Shown here: positions 12,161 through 24,148 of the stretch, one piece after another | Layout of the letters: every line of letters begins with the position of its first letter | How positions within the stretch are numbered: position 1 is the stretch's first letter | Source of the DNA: Xestospongia muta | Taxonomy: Eukaryota; Porifera; Demospongiae; Haplosclerida; Petrosiidae | Assembly (NCBI GenBank): GCA_963693285.1 | Contig: OY848928.1 | Span: 5,733,827-5,797,826, forward strand | Length of the DNA stretch: 64,000 nucleotides | Direction: 5' to 3' | The notes under the pieces: model-generated | The model's database searches: none | What the model was told of the DNA's origin: nothing | The model's input: only the letters and a program-made list of their open reading frames with translations | Program-made: the position numbers and the translations under genes

Positions 12161-15100
12161 ATGGCTGATGATGAGAATGTAACTAGTGATTATTCTCAAG
12201 AATTTAAAGTAGAATTTTTTGATATTACACATTCTCAATAACTTTTTCTCTCTCTCCTTCTCTAGAAACACATGAATGAATTAACAACTCAATGGAAAAA
12301 TATGCTGAAACGTAACAAAAAGCTGCTTCTCAAATGTCCCAATTATGATGTAATGGATAGATAGATGAATGGATGGATAGACAGATGACTAATTACAACA
12401 CAAATATAATGAATACATAAATGACAATGGATGTATTTTCCATTAGAAATGTGAATACAAGTGTAGCAGTATAGGAGGAATGCAATACCATTACCCTCGT
12501 TGTGCTGGAGTAAGTTAATATGTCAAATACATCTTGAAATAACCTGCTTTCAAAACAGGCTTGTCCGGTTTTCAAATGCCACTTATGTGGACGAGAATAC
12601 GAGAGTCGTACAGGCCTCAATTATCATGTTACTAGTCATCATCCTGGTGAAGTCATCCCAATGCCTGAGCCAGCAGCCTCAACTAGAGGGAGGGGGAGGG
12701 GGAGAGGGAGAGGAAGAGGGAGGCCTAAACTACATAGGGATAACGTGTTCTATGTACCTCTAGAAACCTCTTCAAAATCAGGACTACCATCTTTAACCCT
12801 ACCTCTCTCTGACAATAACCCAGTTCCTGTAAAGTCAAAGAGGGGAAGGAAACCAGGACGTCCTCCTCGATCTAGCTCCTCATCTACACCAATATCAGAT
12901 GGGGGTGTGGTCACATTAGAGGGTATGACTACAAGTCCAGGAGGTAGCAATAAACGGATTACAATTACTATCCCATCTATTGAATATCCAGTAAGATGGA
13001 TGGATGGATGGATGGATAGATGGATGAATGGATAGATAATATCATGGTACATACTCTTTATTAGGAGGAATATCGTTCCTATTTACCTATTTGGCGAGAT
13101 GAACTCAAAACAAATCAAATTGTATGTTGTCCCAATTATCATCAATGTCAATTTCAATGTACTACTGTTAATGGAATGAAATATCATTTTATTAGATGTC
13201 AAAAGGTAATTAATAGACACTAATTAAGGTGTTTACTCTCAATATAACTTAGGATAAACTACCAGAATTTCAATGTTCTCTGTGTAGTCGATCATTTCAT
13301 TGTCGGTCCGGATTAGTTTGGCATTTAAAGAATACCCACAAAGTTAGTCTGCCTAAACCACACTTCCTATAATTATAACACTCTAGTTATCTGATTTACC
13401 TACTAATCAAAAAACAGTTCAAGTTAAAGTTTCCCAAAATTGTCCACCAACTGAAAAAAGTAAACGAGGAAGAAAAAGAAAGAACCCTCTACCTACAAAT
13501 TTGACATTACCTCTTAAAATTAATGGAAGAAAAAAGTAATTGCAACTTTATAATTTTATTTCATTTCTTTTGTGCATCCATTCTTTTATTATGCATCCAT
13601 TTGTTCATTATCTAGTCCTCGTAAGAATATTTACCCACGACGCACAGCAGACTTTGTTTTGCAAAAAATTGAACGTTCTAGACCACCAACTACCAAAGTA
13701 AGACTAACAATATAATGTTATAATATCAAACTATTTATAGTCTACAGCTTGGATTGGGACCCAACCCCCAGCTCCAAGACTTCATTCTCCCCCCTCTCGT
13801 ATTCTGGTCACACCCACTGAATTCTCTATTACGGAACCAGTTCCAACAGACAATGAGAGTTATGGTTCAGCCGTGGTTGATTACCCTGAGGAAATATTAA
13901 CCCAGTGGCACAAATGGTATTCTGATAGTGAAGTTGATGAGGAAGATGATGAAATAGAAGATTGGAGTCCTTCTGATCCGATATCTTTTGATGAACAAAG
14001 TCACGTATCTTATATCAGTGATCGATCTAGTCCACCATCTGCTGATAATTCTTCTGATGAAGACTATCATGGAAGTGGCCACACCCATTCACGAGGAAGG
14101 GGGCGTGGTCGTGGCCGAGGAAGAGGGCGAAGGAGATTACATGATGTTGACAGACCAATTACACCTTCTTCTCCGCCTCCATTAAAACCAGATCCAGAAG
14201 TGACTTCTGAGAAACAAATCACTCTTCCTCTCGAGAAAAAAGTCATTCAAAAGTCACCTGTTACATCATCAAAACTTGTTCAACAAGTAATAACAAAAGG
14301 CTTTACATCAGACTCTAAACCTCTCAAACTGGTCAGTCCAGTTAAACCAGATCAGCCTGTTATTCTACACTCGTCTCCACCAACATATTCATCTGCAGTT
14401 CAATATTACCAGGTCCCTGTCCAGAGTATGCCCCCTAATTTGGTCCCTGTTCAATTAGTATCTCAACTACAAACCCCACCCTATCAAGTCACCCCTAGTA
14501 CTGGTGGACTTGTATTTTTACAGCAGTCTAGTGGGACACATTATATTCAGTCATCACCTCAAAGAGTTAGTGTTATCATGAACCCACGTTCTATAGTGGG
14601 ACTTCCCACGTCTGTATCTAATTACGGACATATTACACAGTTAGATGGACCACACCCTGGACCTAAAAACAGAAAGAGACGGAGTCAAAATGACCTTTTA
14701 GATGAGTTTGAAGAGACTCGTAAAAAGGCAAAAAGATCTCATCATGATTTAGAGGCTCCACCCTCGTCATCTACACCCACTCTAAAAGACCAACCACAAA
14801 ATGAAGTTAGTACTTCATCAAGACAGAAAGTATCAAGAGCAACTAATGTAAGGTCTAGTTCTAAAAGTAAGACTACTCCGTCAGCCACTCCTCAAACAAG
14901 TGCTACTGCCACACCTAGCCTTCCAATAAGCAATTCCGTAACAGAGCTTACCCCTTCAACAAATAGTAATGTTACACTTTCTGTCACACCCACTGTTCCT
15001 AAAAGCAGTGGTTCAAAAGGAAAAGGGAAAAAAAGAAAAGAGATCGATCAACCTGACACCTATAATTGTCCTCATTGTCACCTTCAATTCCAGACTGAGT

Positions 15101-15514
15101 CTGTTCTTAATACACATGTACAAACCACACACCTTTCTATTTCAGTAAGTTATAATATTAGAATACTCTTATATAGTCCCATTATAGCCAGATGCTACAA
15201 TAGCAGAGAGAGCTCCTCTATGGCGCCAAATTATTAAGAAATACAAGTATACAAATTGTGATCGATGTCTTCAATTTAAAGCAAAGAGTGTGACTTCTAT
15301 GAAGTATCATTATGAGAGATGTGGACAAACAGTTAGTATTCTCTTATATGTATATCTTAGTTACTTCTCTTAGCTAACACATCAGTTTAAATGTCCACAT
15401 TGTGATAAAGTGTATACGTCTAAACCAGGTCTTGATTACCATACCAAAGTTGCCCACAGTGAAGTAAGATTTTACAACTGTAGGATGTACTATTAATGAG
15501 CTCTCTCTCTCACA

Positions 15515-15610
<96 letters not shown>

Positions 15611-18607
15611 GTCATCAGTAGATGATGATCGTAGACCATCCAATATCTTTGCTCCCACTAATCCAGATGTATCTTTAACTCAAAGAGATGCTGCTCGTCA
15701 AGCCACTAACAAATTACAAGAGCTCACAAAGGAAAAGTCTGTTGCTATAGAAACGATAATTAAAGAAGGTGGGGCTACTAATGATGATGCTATCAGTAAG
15801 GAGGAGTTAAAGAAATTACGAGACACTCTCAAGTCGCAAGATTTTATTGAGTGTCCTAAAGTGGGTGGAGATTGTTTGATTGGGTAATCATGAGATTTTT
15901 ATATAGGGGTGTGGTCAAATCTACAAGACATTTTTAGGATTGAAATACCATCTAGAACATGGCCATGATGTATGACTAAATGCTTTATAATAAATCATTT
16001 ATCTTTTATATCTTTTTAGTTAAAGAAAGAATATAAATGTCCCTACTGTAATAGTGTCTTTAATGGCAAGAAAAGATTGATAACACATGTTGAGAAAAAA
16101 CACGATCAAGTGGTAAGGACACATGGACAGACAGACAGATAAAATGGATGGATAAATACACAGATGTTGTCAGGATAAATACAAACCAATAAATATCTAT
16201 TAATGTAGGTTGAGAATGCAGTAGATTATATTGTAGATAAGTCAAAAGATAATGATCATAACGAAGAGGAGCAGGAGGAGGAGGAGGAAGATGAAGAAGA
16301 GAATTGGGAACATGAAGAAATAAAAGTCAAACAAAAGATATCAAAAAGAGATAGAACAGCTTGTACTTTTTATAAAAAGTTTGGTACTTCAAGTTATAGC
16401 AAAGCGCTCAACATATTGTAAGTGAACTATAGTACATAATATAATATAATATGATACAGTAAGGAGACATTACACTGTAAGAGTGTTCTATATGATGAAT
16501 GGAGACCTGTTAGAAGTCATTTCAAACTTGTACAAGAAAGGTAAGAGATGATGACAGTCATTATTATCATGTGATGTCTTGTAGTGACCTCCATCTTTAC
16601 TTACCTGTGGAAAAGACATCCATGGCATACTCACAGGACAATGAAGATAAATCAACACTCACACTCTTTGAAACTAGTATGTATTACTGATATATAACTG
16701 GTTTATAACTGGTATTGATAACAGGTTCTAATAACAAGTTATTCTTTGTTGGAGGTCCAATATGGTCTATGGATTGGCTCCCATCTCAAGATGAAAGATT
16801 GAATTATGTTGTTATGGCAACATATCGGACTCTTGATGAGGTGATGGAATTGAGTATGATGTAAGAATGATGTGATTGATCTTGTAGACGCATGGTATTG
16901 ATGATGTAATAGTTCACAAAGGGTTAATTCAGTTATGGGACCTTGGAGAGCTTACAAACTCCATAGATAGGTATGTATTATTTACTATATTGTTATCAAT
17001 TGTACATCAACAGCATTCCAAGTTCCAAGTTCCTTCTTGGATTGGCTCATGAATGGGGTTGTATCCGAGAGATGAAATGGTGTCCTTCTGGTACACATGA
17101 TCCCCCAAAGACTACTGTACCAGTAAGAGTTTATAATCTTATATACTTTTATTTTCCTTGTATTAGGATGGTTATCTCCCACGTCTTGGTCTCCTTGCTT
17201 TAGCCTGCAGTGATGGAAATGCTAGAATATTAAGGTAATGATATCATAATAAGGCGGAGTTTAGTTTATATTACTTTAATTTAGTGTACCCTATCCTGAA
17301 GATTTATCACGTCATCTTATCTCTCACACTCTCCATCACCGTCACATCATCACATCAGTGACAAAGACATCTGCAGTATTAATTTGTCATTCTGGTATCA
17401 GTAACCAATTTGGTCAATGTCTCTGCTTAGATTGGTTACCTGGTCAAAAACATCATAAAATTGCAGCTGGATTTAGCAATGGTAGAACTCTTCCAATACA
17501 ATACACTAATGTTCCTTTACTCTAGGAACAATCAATATTTGGGATTTAATAACGCCTCTCTCATTACTGCACTCTACAGATAATAATAAGATATATCCTA
17601 TTATACAATTAAATGCACACAACGGTCCTTGTCTAAGTCTTGCTTGGTCTCCAAATGATACTAATATATTGTTCTCTGGTTAGTTATATATCTCTTAATA
17701 TAATGTTGTTATAAATGGTATTAGGTGGTTCAGATAGGATGTGTAATCTCTGGGATATACAACAACCACAGATACCTTTACTAAAGGCAGAGAGACGTAT
17801 GACATTATCTGTCCACTTATAATTATCTTCTATGTATTGTAGATGGTGTGATTACTAAAGTTGTGTGGCCTCTATTATGGCCTGTTGTATTTATCACTGA
17901 AGATACAGCATCATTGAAGTAGGATTAATAGATGGAAGTTTATAATAGATAGTTATGGTGTCATTCTATTTATAGACCAGGTGATTTGAATATATTAATA
18001 TTTTCTGCAAATGGTATTCAAAGTAATTTACTGATGAAATCAACAGCTCCTATATCGGTCAGTTAATATATAAAATATTATTATTATTAATATAATACTC
18101 CTCTATAAAGAGTATTGGATACTCATTGGAACAAGACAAAATGGCTGTTGGTACATTCCTTGGAGATATACTGACAGTTACATTCACACCTCATACTTAT
18201 CTCTCCATCCAAAGCAAGTCTCGTGTAAAACCACCACAACTGGTTTTAGGATCCAGGCTAACAAGACTTTTAGACAATATGGACGAAAAGTTGTCTTATG
18301 GAAAGACCACAATACTAGACGTGACTGTAACTCATCAAGTTCTATTTGAAACTGGAGTAAAAGTAAAATAAATTATCAATATAATTAAATAATTTTTGTT
18401 TTCAGAAACAACAAGAAGGTTATTGTTCAGATATTATACCATTAACTGCAGTAACCAATGTAAGTCATTACATATCAACTGATATTGTATATATCTTTTA
18501 TTTCTCAGTGTGTATGGAGTCCAGCACAGTCTAGTAGTCAGTGGATGATTTGTGCTTTTAATAATGGTTTTGTAAGACTGGTCAGACCTATAAAGTCAAC
18601 TCATTGA
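12161..18607 (+). CDS. ZNF512-like zinc-finger protein joined to a GTF3C2 (TFIIIC110)-like WD-repeat region
   Basis: Twenty-nine coding exons from 12161 (MADDENVTSDYS) to the stop at 18605-18607, summing to 4875 nt (1624 aa). The N-terminal part has paired fingers: a C2HC type ending GMQYHYPRC, GMKYHFIRC or SMKYHYERC, each followed by a C2H2 type such as CHLCGREYESRTGLNYHV, plus CPKGCGQIYKTFLGLKYH and CPYCNSVFNGKKRLITH. This pairing resembles ZNF512. AT-hook-like tracts (RGRKPGRPP, an RG run) and a large exon of Ser/Pro-rich sequence (13741-15144) lie between. From about 16600 the protein becomes WD-like and matches GTF3C2: FVGGPIWSMDWLP, GLIQLWDLG, GTINIWDL, GGSDRMCNLWDI, ending WSPAQSSSQWMICAF. 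GTF3C2 is a TFIIIC subunit for RNA polymerase III promoters. Both halves sit in one continuous frame. The donor at 18362 could instead be at 18356. Confidence 0.82.
15510..15610. repeat. (CT)n microsatellite forming the polypyrimidine tract of an acceptor
   Basis: About 100 bp of nearly pure CT dinucleotide ends in CTTAG at 15611, the acceptor of the exon that begins at 15612. Confidence 0.95.
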
Positions 18608-19270
18608 AGCACGGAATTTATCATAACAACAACTGTTTATAATTGTCATCAAGTTAATTTAAATGTCGTTTTTTTAAGGTCATCTTATTATGTTATAGTA
18701 TTAACCAATTCTACTATATTGTTATATACTAGGTCATCAAATTATATTGTGTCATTTGTATACCCTATTTTTGTCAGATTATTGTCATAAAAACTAATAA
18801 TTAGTATAATAAATATAATTATTCTTGTATCTGAATGTATTGTTTGAAAAATGAAGCATTTTTCTAATCTAGAGTTGAGACCAGACATCATCATCAATTT
18901 CACATTCAAATATGGTGTTTCTTTGCAGGCTACCTAGACACTTTGTAAACGTGTATTAGTCTTAGATTTGCAAGCTCAACATTAATTTTATTACTTTTTT
19001 AAAAAAAAGTGCAGTTGTGTTACCCATACAATCCAATTGACTCACCTTCTAAATATTCTTATTAAATATTTTTTAAGTACTCTCTTAAAACAGGTTTATA
19101 GATATTTTTACAAATTTATTTATAATTAGATAGAATTATTTAGAATTATAATTAATTTTATAAAAAACTAAATGGAATTATATTTATGATTAAATAGAAT
19201 TATAATTTATAAAAAAACAATTAATTTATAAAAAAATTAAATGCAATTATTTGTAACTAAATAGAATTAT
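18608..19270. other. 3' flank and AT-rich degenerate repeat
   Basis: Downstream of the GTF3C2-like stop the sequence is AT-rich. From about 19127 a degenerate motif (aaatagaattataattta with an A-run) recurs several times up to the edge of the GC-rich island. No gene seen. Confidence 0.5.
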
Positions 19271-19277
19271 AATTTAC

Positions 19278-19780
19278 AAAAAAAAACCCTTGTGTGTTGC
19301 CCAAACGATCTTTCGTGACTCAATTCCACGCAGGCTTCCACTTAGGCTCCAGGATTCCCTGCTATTGCTAGCTAGGACCGCCACCTGGCTTGGTAACCAT
19401 CGTCCGAAGACGAGGTAATCCTGGCTGGAACTTCGCCCTAACTTCAAACCAGCCGTACTGGGTTTCGAGCTTCGGGAATAAATCATCGTCATTACTAAAC
19501 CGGGAGTGCAATGCTCCGGACCTCGTCACGTTTAAAGGGAGACTACCAGCCGTATCCTAGTCCGCCTTTCGGATACTCCGAAGAGTATGCTGGTAACCAT
19601 CTCAGAGGTCAAGTCAGTTGCATCGCAGACGCTGGCCCACAACACACTGGCAACCAAGGATGTTTTGGTTTCCTTTTATATGTACTTACGATTTTGTCTT
19701 CATGCTCTTGTGGGGCGCGATTGTGTACACTTATGAATCTCATTAACGGTAACTATGAATATGATTAAAAGCATCGGTGA
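19278..19780 (-). other. GC-rich island of unknown origin with UUCG-type hairpins on the minus strand
   Basis: This block of about 500 bp has visibly higher GC than its AT-rich flanks. On the minus strand it holds perfect hairpins CGTC-TTCG-GACG (19401-19412) and ATACTC-TTCG-GAGTAT (19573-19588). The 10-mer tggtaaccat occurs at 19391 and 19591, and accagccgta at 19448 and 19545, so internal pieces are duplicated in permuted order. Read on the minus strand the block ends in nine T residues (19278-19286), like a Pol III terminator. Open frames on both strands (19511-19768 +, 19274-19492 -) match nothing I know. It could be a structured RNA gene, a SINE-like element or a decayed transposon. Confidence 0.35.
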
Positions 19781-19953
19781 GCTAAAAGGCTGTTAAAATA
19801 ATTAAAATTAAAGTTATATTTTTAAGGGTCGGGAATAAAACTATTTCCAACTCAAAGGGTTAAAGAATTATGCACTATTGTAGCTAATAAGAGAAACAGT
19901 GCTAATTACAGATATTTTCACTATTATATCTTCAAGACAGTGAGTGAACTAAA

Positions 19954-22793
19954 ATGTCTACTTTTGACACCATTAATTTGAGCTATTCTTCTCTTTCCAG
20001 AAAACCAGCAGGTAAATTTAATAGAAAAATATATTTTCATTTTTATATTTAATTTTTAGATTTGAATACAACTGATATTGAAATGACTGCAGTTAGAGTT
20101 TTCTTAAGGTAACTGATTCAATTTATTAGCAATAATGATTAATTTTATTTATCATGTAGTGATGGCACTCACAGAACTATCAGTACATCTCCTGATACTA
20201 CATGTAAAGAGATTTTAAAGAAAACACTTGAGAAGTTGGATCTCTTACACCAATATGATAAGTATGGATTACAACTTCATTATAGTTTATCAGGTGTGTG
20301 TGTGTATTGTGAATATAGTACTATGTAATATCTGTTGTTTGTAGAGTCACGAGAGGCAATGGAAGAAGAAAGAGTAAAAGACCTTGTTCCTTCCTCTTCT
20401 TGTGATTGTTTGGATAAAATAGTTCTTTGTCAAAAGTCATCTCTTCCGTTAGAGCCAAACAAGAAAAGAAGTAAGCTTGTGCAGTGTAGTGTAAATTCAT
20501 GACATTTTGCAATAATTAATACAAATAGTTGTGATTTGTATATTATTTAGCACTTACTAAATTATATAACTTTGTTACAGGACACTCATCACCTAATCTC
20601 CTTGACCCAACCACAACTAAAGGAGATAATTCAATTGCTATAGTAACAAAGGACTCATCAAGTACTAGTGTACCCAAACCTGTTAACAAAGAACTGGTAA
20701 CATCCTTTTCTTCAGCCTGGTCTGTTGGTACAGGCTTACAACAGGTGCATACAGTATAATGTAATAGTAATAATATAGTCTTGTAGAAAGGAGAGGTGGG
20801 AAGTCAGCGTCCTTTGCCTAATACACAGAAGATGGATGACCATCGGCTTCACACTACTAGCTATCCAATCTACACAATTGTTAAGAAAAGAAAGAAACCT
20901 CGTCTATCATCATCACGTCAGTCACAGACTGGTTTGCAATCATTTGGAAGATTGCATCCAACCAGTATCCTTAACATTGAAGAGGAGGAGGAGAACCCTC
21001 GTATTACAGAAAATAATGTAGTACCTCATTCAAAACATAGTCTTGGAATCAAACATCAGAGTCCACTATTGAGAAAATTAAGTCATTCATCTTTGTCTCC
21101 TTCTGGGTTTGAGGAATATTCCGGTAGCTCAAGAGAAAGTAGCGGTGTTTTTGAAGACCTCGACTCTTGGATAGAACCTTTAGCTTGTCCAGTAGCTAGA
21201 GGACTATCACAGAATTCCTTGGGAAATATTTTGGAAGAAGTCCCCGACACAATTGCACAAACCTCCCCATCACTTAAGAGGCATTTGAAACATCATGCAT
21301 CTGAAGATAATTTAGTTAACAATCAACATCAAAAAAATAGAGATTCAGGTATTGTTGACCATATATGGAAGAATGTAGCCTCTCCTACTGAAGAAATGGA
21401 TGACTATGTAGATATGAGACCTGCACGACGTAGTTTATCTTTAAATGATTTCTTTATGCCACCATCTCCTTGTGATAATTCTTCACTTCATAACCCAAAC
21501 CTTGCAATCTCTGATTGCAACAGTCCTCCTCCGCATATTGCATCAAAATTATCATCATCAAAATCAATTGAATTGTTAACAACTGATGCCATTAATGAGA
21601 TAGCTGAATATTCTCTTTGTTTTGACTCACCAAATACTTCTCCTAAACACAAATGCAGTCAAACTGACTCTCCTCAAGTCCCTCGACGTCTCTCGTCTCT
21701 CTTTCCCCCAAAACACAAGGTACCTGATAAAGTTTTACTTCAACAAGGCAAGCGACTCAGTGCTCTTCTCAATCTTGAGCCCAAAGAACATCACAAGACT
21801 ACTTTTGGTACAGTAAAAGCAGCTTTTGGTAAAATATTGAGATCAAGAAAAATATCACTCCCAGCAAAGTCTTTAACTCCTGACCTTAATCCACTTCAAT
21901 CAACAGCTAAAATCTCTAGACCTCTAAGAAAAACACAATCTATTGATGAAGATCACCAAGCACACAAACAATTTCCATCTTCAGAAATACTGTCTACATC
22001 ATCTCCAATGCCTGGTGCTTTCTTTGAGCAATCAATGAATAAATGGTCTCATATGATGACCTACCAACAATCACACTCATTTAAAATGATGTCAACTCAT
22101 TCAAAAAGTCTTGTTGATCTCAGGGAGGTAGAGGCTCAAAATGTACCGCATAAAGATCAAACAATGTTACCACAATCAATAGAACAAATTCAAGATACAT
22201 CCATACATTTGTTGGATACTCAGACTCCCTCATGGAGAGATAATGACAGTATGACAGATCTTCAATCCAACAGTCATTCACTGATAAATAATGAAGAATA
22301 CAGTTGGATTTATGGCAATGACATAGAGTCTAAGGATGCAGGTCCACCCATCCCTCACCGCTCACAGCTAAGTCATCATAATTCTCCTGATAAAAGAGCT
22401 GTACCTCAAAAACCCCCATTGCCACAGATCTCTAAATTGATATCTCAAAAGATGGGTGCTGCAACTCCACCCACTGGCATCTATCCTCCAACTGCACATA
22501 AGTTTATTGGAAAACTACACAATACGAATCAAATGGCATTATTTGATTGGAGTAATCATCGTACAATAATAGGAGGGTCATGTACTAACCTGAATCACAC
22601 CCAGACTTATAAAAAGATGCCTCCTCCTCAACCCGATCCCTTTCCAAACCATAAAAACAAATCTTTACCGATAAATTCTATGGATGTGGTCCTTAGAAAT
22701 AACCCTCTAAATTCTTCTCAATCATCACCAATTAATATAAGAAAGTCACAATCCGTTGACTCGTTGATAACATTCTTTAATAGAACAAAATAA
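19954..22793 (+). CDS. Ras-association-like (ubiquitin-fold) domain protein with long disordered tail
   Basis: Six exons: 19954-20011, 20060-20108, 20160-20293, 20345-20470, 20581-20744, 20787-22793. They sum to 2538 nt (845 aa). Residues about 25-110 look like an RA/ubiquitin-like fold: EMTAVRVFLRSDGTHRTIS, then a helix with TCKEILKKTLEKLDLL and a strand YGLQLHYSLSG, as in Ras/Rap-binding RA domains. The remaining 700 residues are low-complexity, rich in Ser, Pro, His and Asn, with several basic-Ser patches (for example RKISLPAKSLT, RPLRKTQSIDED, RKSQSVDSL) of the kind bound by 14-3-3 or kinases. I see no PH, SH2 or catalytic domain, so the family is not settled. It may be an effector or scaffold for a small GTPase; that is inference. 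It converges on SLC25A51 with 299 bp between stops. Confidence 0.65.
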
Positions 22794-23092
22794 CCAAGTT
22801 ATACAAAATGTAGTAATATTAAACAATACTTACCTTATTAATAACTTTTTTTTAATACAAACAATTAATGTAACAAAATTAATGAAAACTATGATTATTT
22901 ATATCTAAAATAACAATTTGCCACCAAAAAAGTCATTACCACCAATAGAGCTATAATGAACAAAAAGACATGTGCACGTCTCTGATTTGGTTCAAAAACT
23001 AAAACATTTAAATCCAAACTTCAGAATTATATGGGTGTAGTGACATCATCAGGCATGAATTAATTACTAAAAAATAGCATTTTCTTTGAAGT

Positions 23093-24001
23093 TTATAAAC
23101 AATCATTATTAATAAATAATTTGTGTAAAAAATCATATGCCATATTTATAATACCCCATGAAATAAAAGATCGTGTATAATTAACATGTACTCCTCGAAA
23201 CATTTTCTTCCAACGTCTGTTCCGCTCCTCAAAAACAATTTTAAAAGTTCTCCTAATACCTTTATATTCACCTCCAATTTGTGTCATCATATGATTTTTG
23301 ACTACATTTAATGGAAAGAATAATGTACTTAAAAATGCACCTAAACCTGCTCCACTGATAAAAGAATTTCCTAACTCTCTTAATTGAGTTTCAGGAGTTG
23401 GAAGTGATTGTTTTAAAGGTTCTCTAAGACCAAGAAAAAGCATATTACTAGCACTATTTCTCAATAATACTGCACTTAAACCACGATAATATTCTTTAAA
23501 ACCATTCCGATATAATACTTCAAAAGTGTGCCTTGTGTTACGGAGTTCTTTATTAAAGTTACTATGTTGTAGGAGACATTGAGTTCGTTCTAAAGGTACT
23601 AACACAGCCTCTGCAAATCCTGCTGTTGTTGCCGCTAAAGAATGAGTGATGATGAATGGTAATGATTGAGGTCCGTGGTTAGTAATGTAATGACTGGCTT
23701 TTGTATAAGTACCAAACATTAATGATACAGTTACTGTTCTTTGAAGGAGAGGAGGCAAGACACCACGATAGGCATTTCGTGCACCTTCCTTTAATAACTG
23801 TCTCAATGCTATGTGAACTCGAATGCCTTCCATTTGTTGACGAAACATGAGTTTATTAATAGGAAATGTGATCCATACATTCAATAACGAGGCAGCTGCT
23901 CCACATATATAGTCGATTCTGGCCTCTCTATCGCCTCTAGTCCCCGCCATAAAGAAAGGATAGATGTTGTGGCCACACTCACCTCTCTGCTGCATAGGCA
24001 T
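23093..24001 (-). CDS. SLC25A51: Mitochondrial NAD+ transporter, SLC25A51/52 type
   Basis: Single exon, 302 aa, close to the human length. Three mitochondrial-carrier repeats are visible. The sequence follows SLC25A51 closely: DYICGAAASLLNVWITFPIN, RQQMEGI, YRGVLPPLLQRT, PLERTQCLLQ, EYYRGLSAVLLRN, LFFPLNVVK, RGVHVNY-RSFISWGIIN. Repeats carry non-classical signatures (TFPIN, PLERT, FFPLN) typical of this subfamily. It is expected to sit in the inner mitochondrial membrane and import NAD+ into the matrix. The coding region is intronless, unlike all its neighbours except the ankyrin gene at 60948; the human orthologue also has a single coding exon. An internal Met (MAGTRGD, near 23950) is an alternative start. 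TPD52 ends 147 bp upstream on the same strand. Confidence 0.93.
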   Translation of the reverse strand: MPMQQRGECGHNIYPFFMAGTRGDREARIDYICGAAASLLNVWITFPINKLMFRQQMEGIRVHIALRQLLKEGARNAYRGVLPPLLQRTVTVSLMFGTYTKASHYITNHGPQSLPFIITHSLAATTAGFAEAVLVPLERTQCLLQHSNFNKELRNTRHTFEVLYRNGFKEYYRGLSAVLLRNSASNMLFLGLREPLKQSLPTPETQLRELGNSFISGAGLGAFLSTLFFPLNVVKNHMMTQIGGEYKGIRRTFKIVFEERNRRWKKMFRGVHVNYTRSFISWGIINMAYDFLHKLFINNDCL

Positions 24002-24148
24002 AGTATACGGAGTTTATTTGTACTTCCTTCCCATTCACTTTTCTATACAAATTTTAGAACGTTTTCGTATACTTTCCGTTCACGAATTCTTGAAGTAAAA
24101 AGGAACACAACAAACTTTAAAAATTAGTTTCAGCATATATGCAAATTT

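Noticed and set aside
13897..14185. Overlapping frames inside the large 13741-15144 exon
   Set aside because: Shadows of the main coding frame, which has consistent splice phase on both sides.
15861..15937. Intron with donor at 15884 and acceptor at 15937 in the zinc-finger gene
   Set aside because: It breaks frame. Donor 15861 and acceptor 15906 give a 46-bp intron and restore a proper C2H2 finger (CPKGCGQIYKTF).
19274..19768. Two open frames inside the GC-rich island as genes
   Set aside because: No known domains; the frame length is explained by the locally higher GC content. Described as an island instead.
19278..19780. Match to SRP RNA (a GGGCAACA near the minus-strand end resembles the end of 7SL)
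   Set aside because: The rest, including the Alu and S-domain core motifs, is not recognisable; a short chance match.
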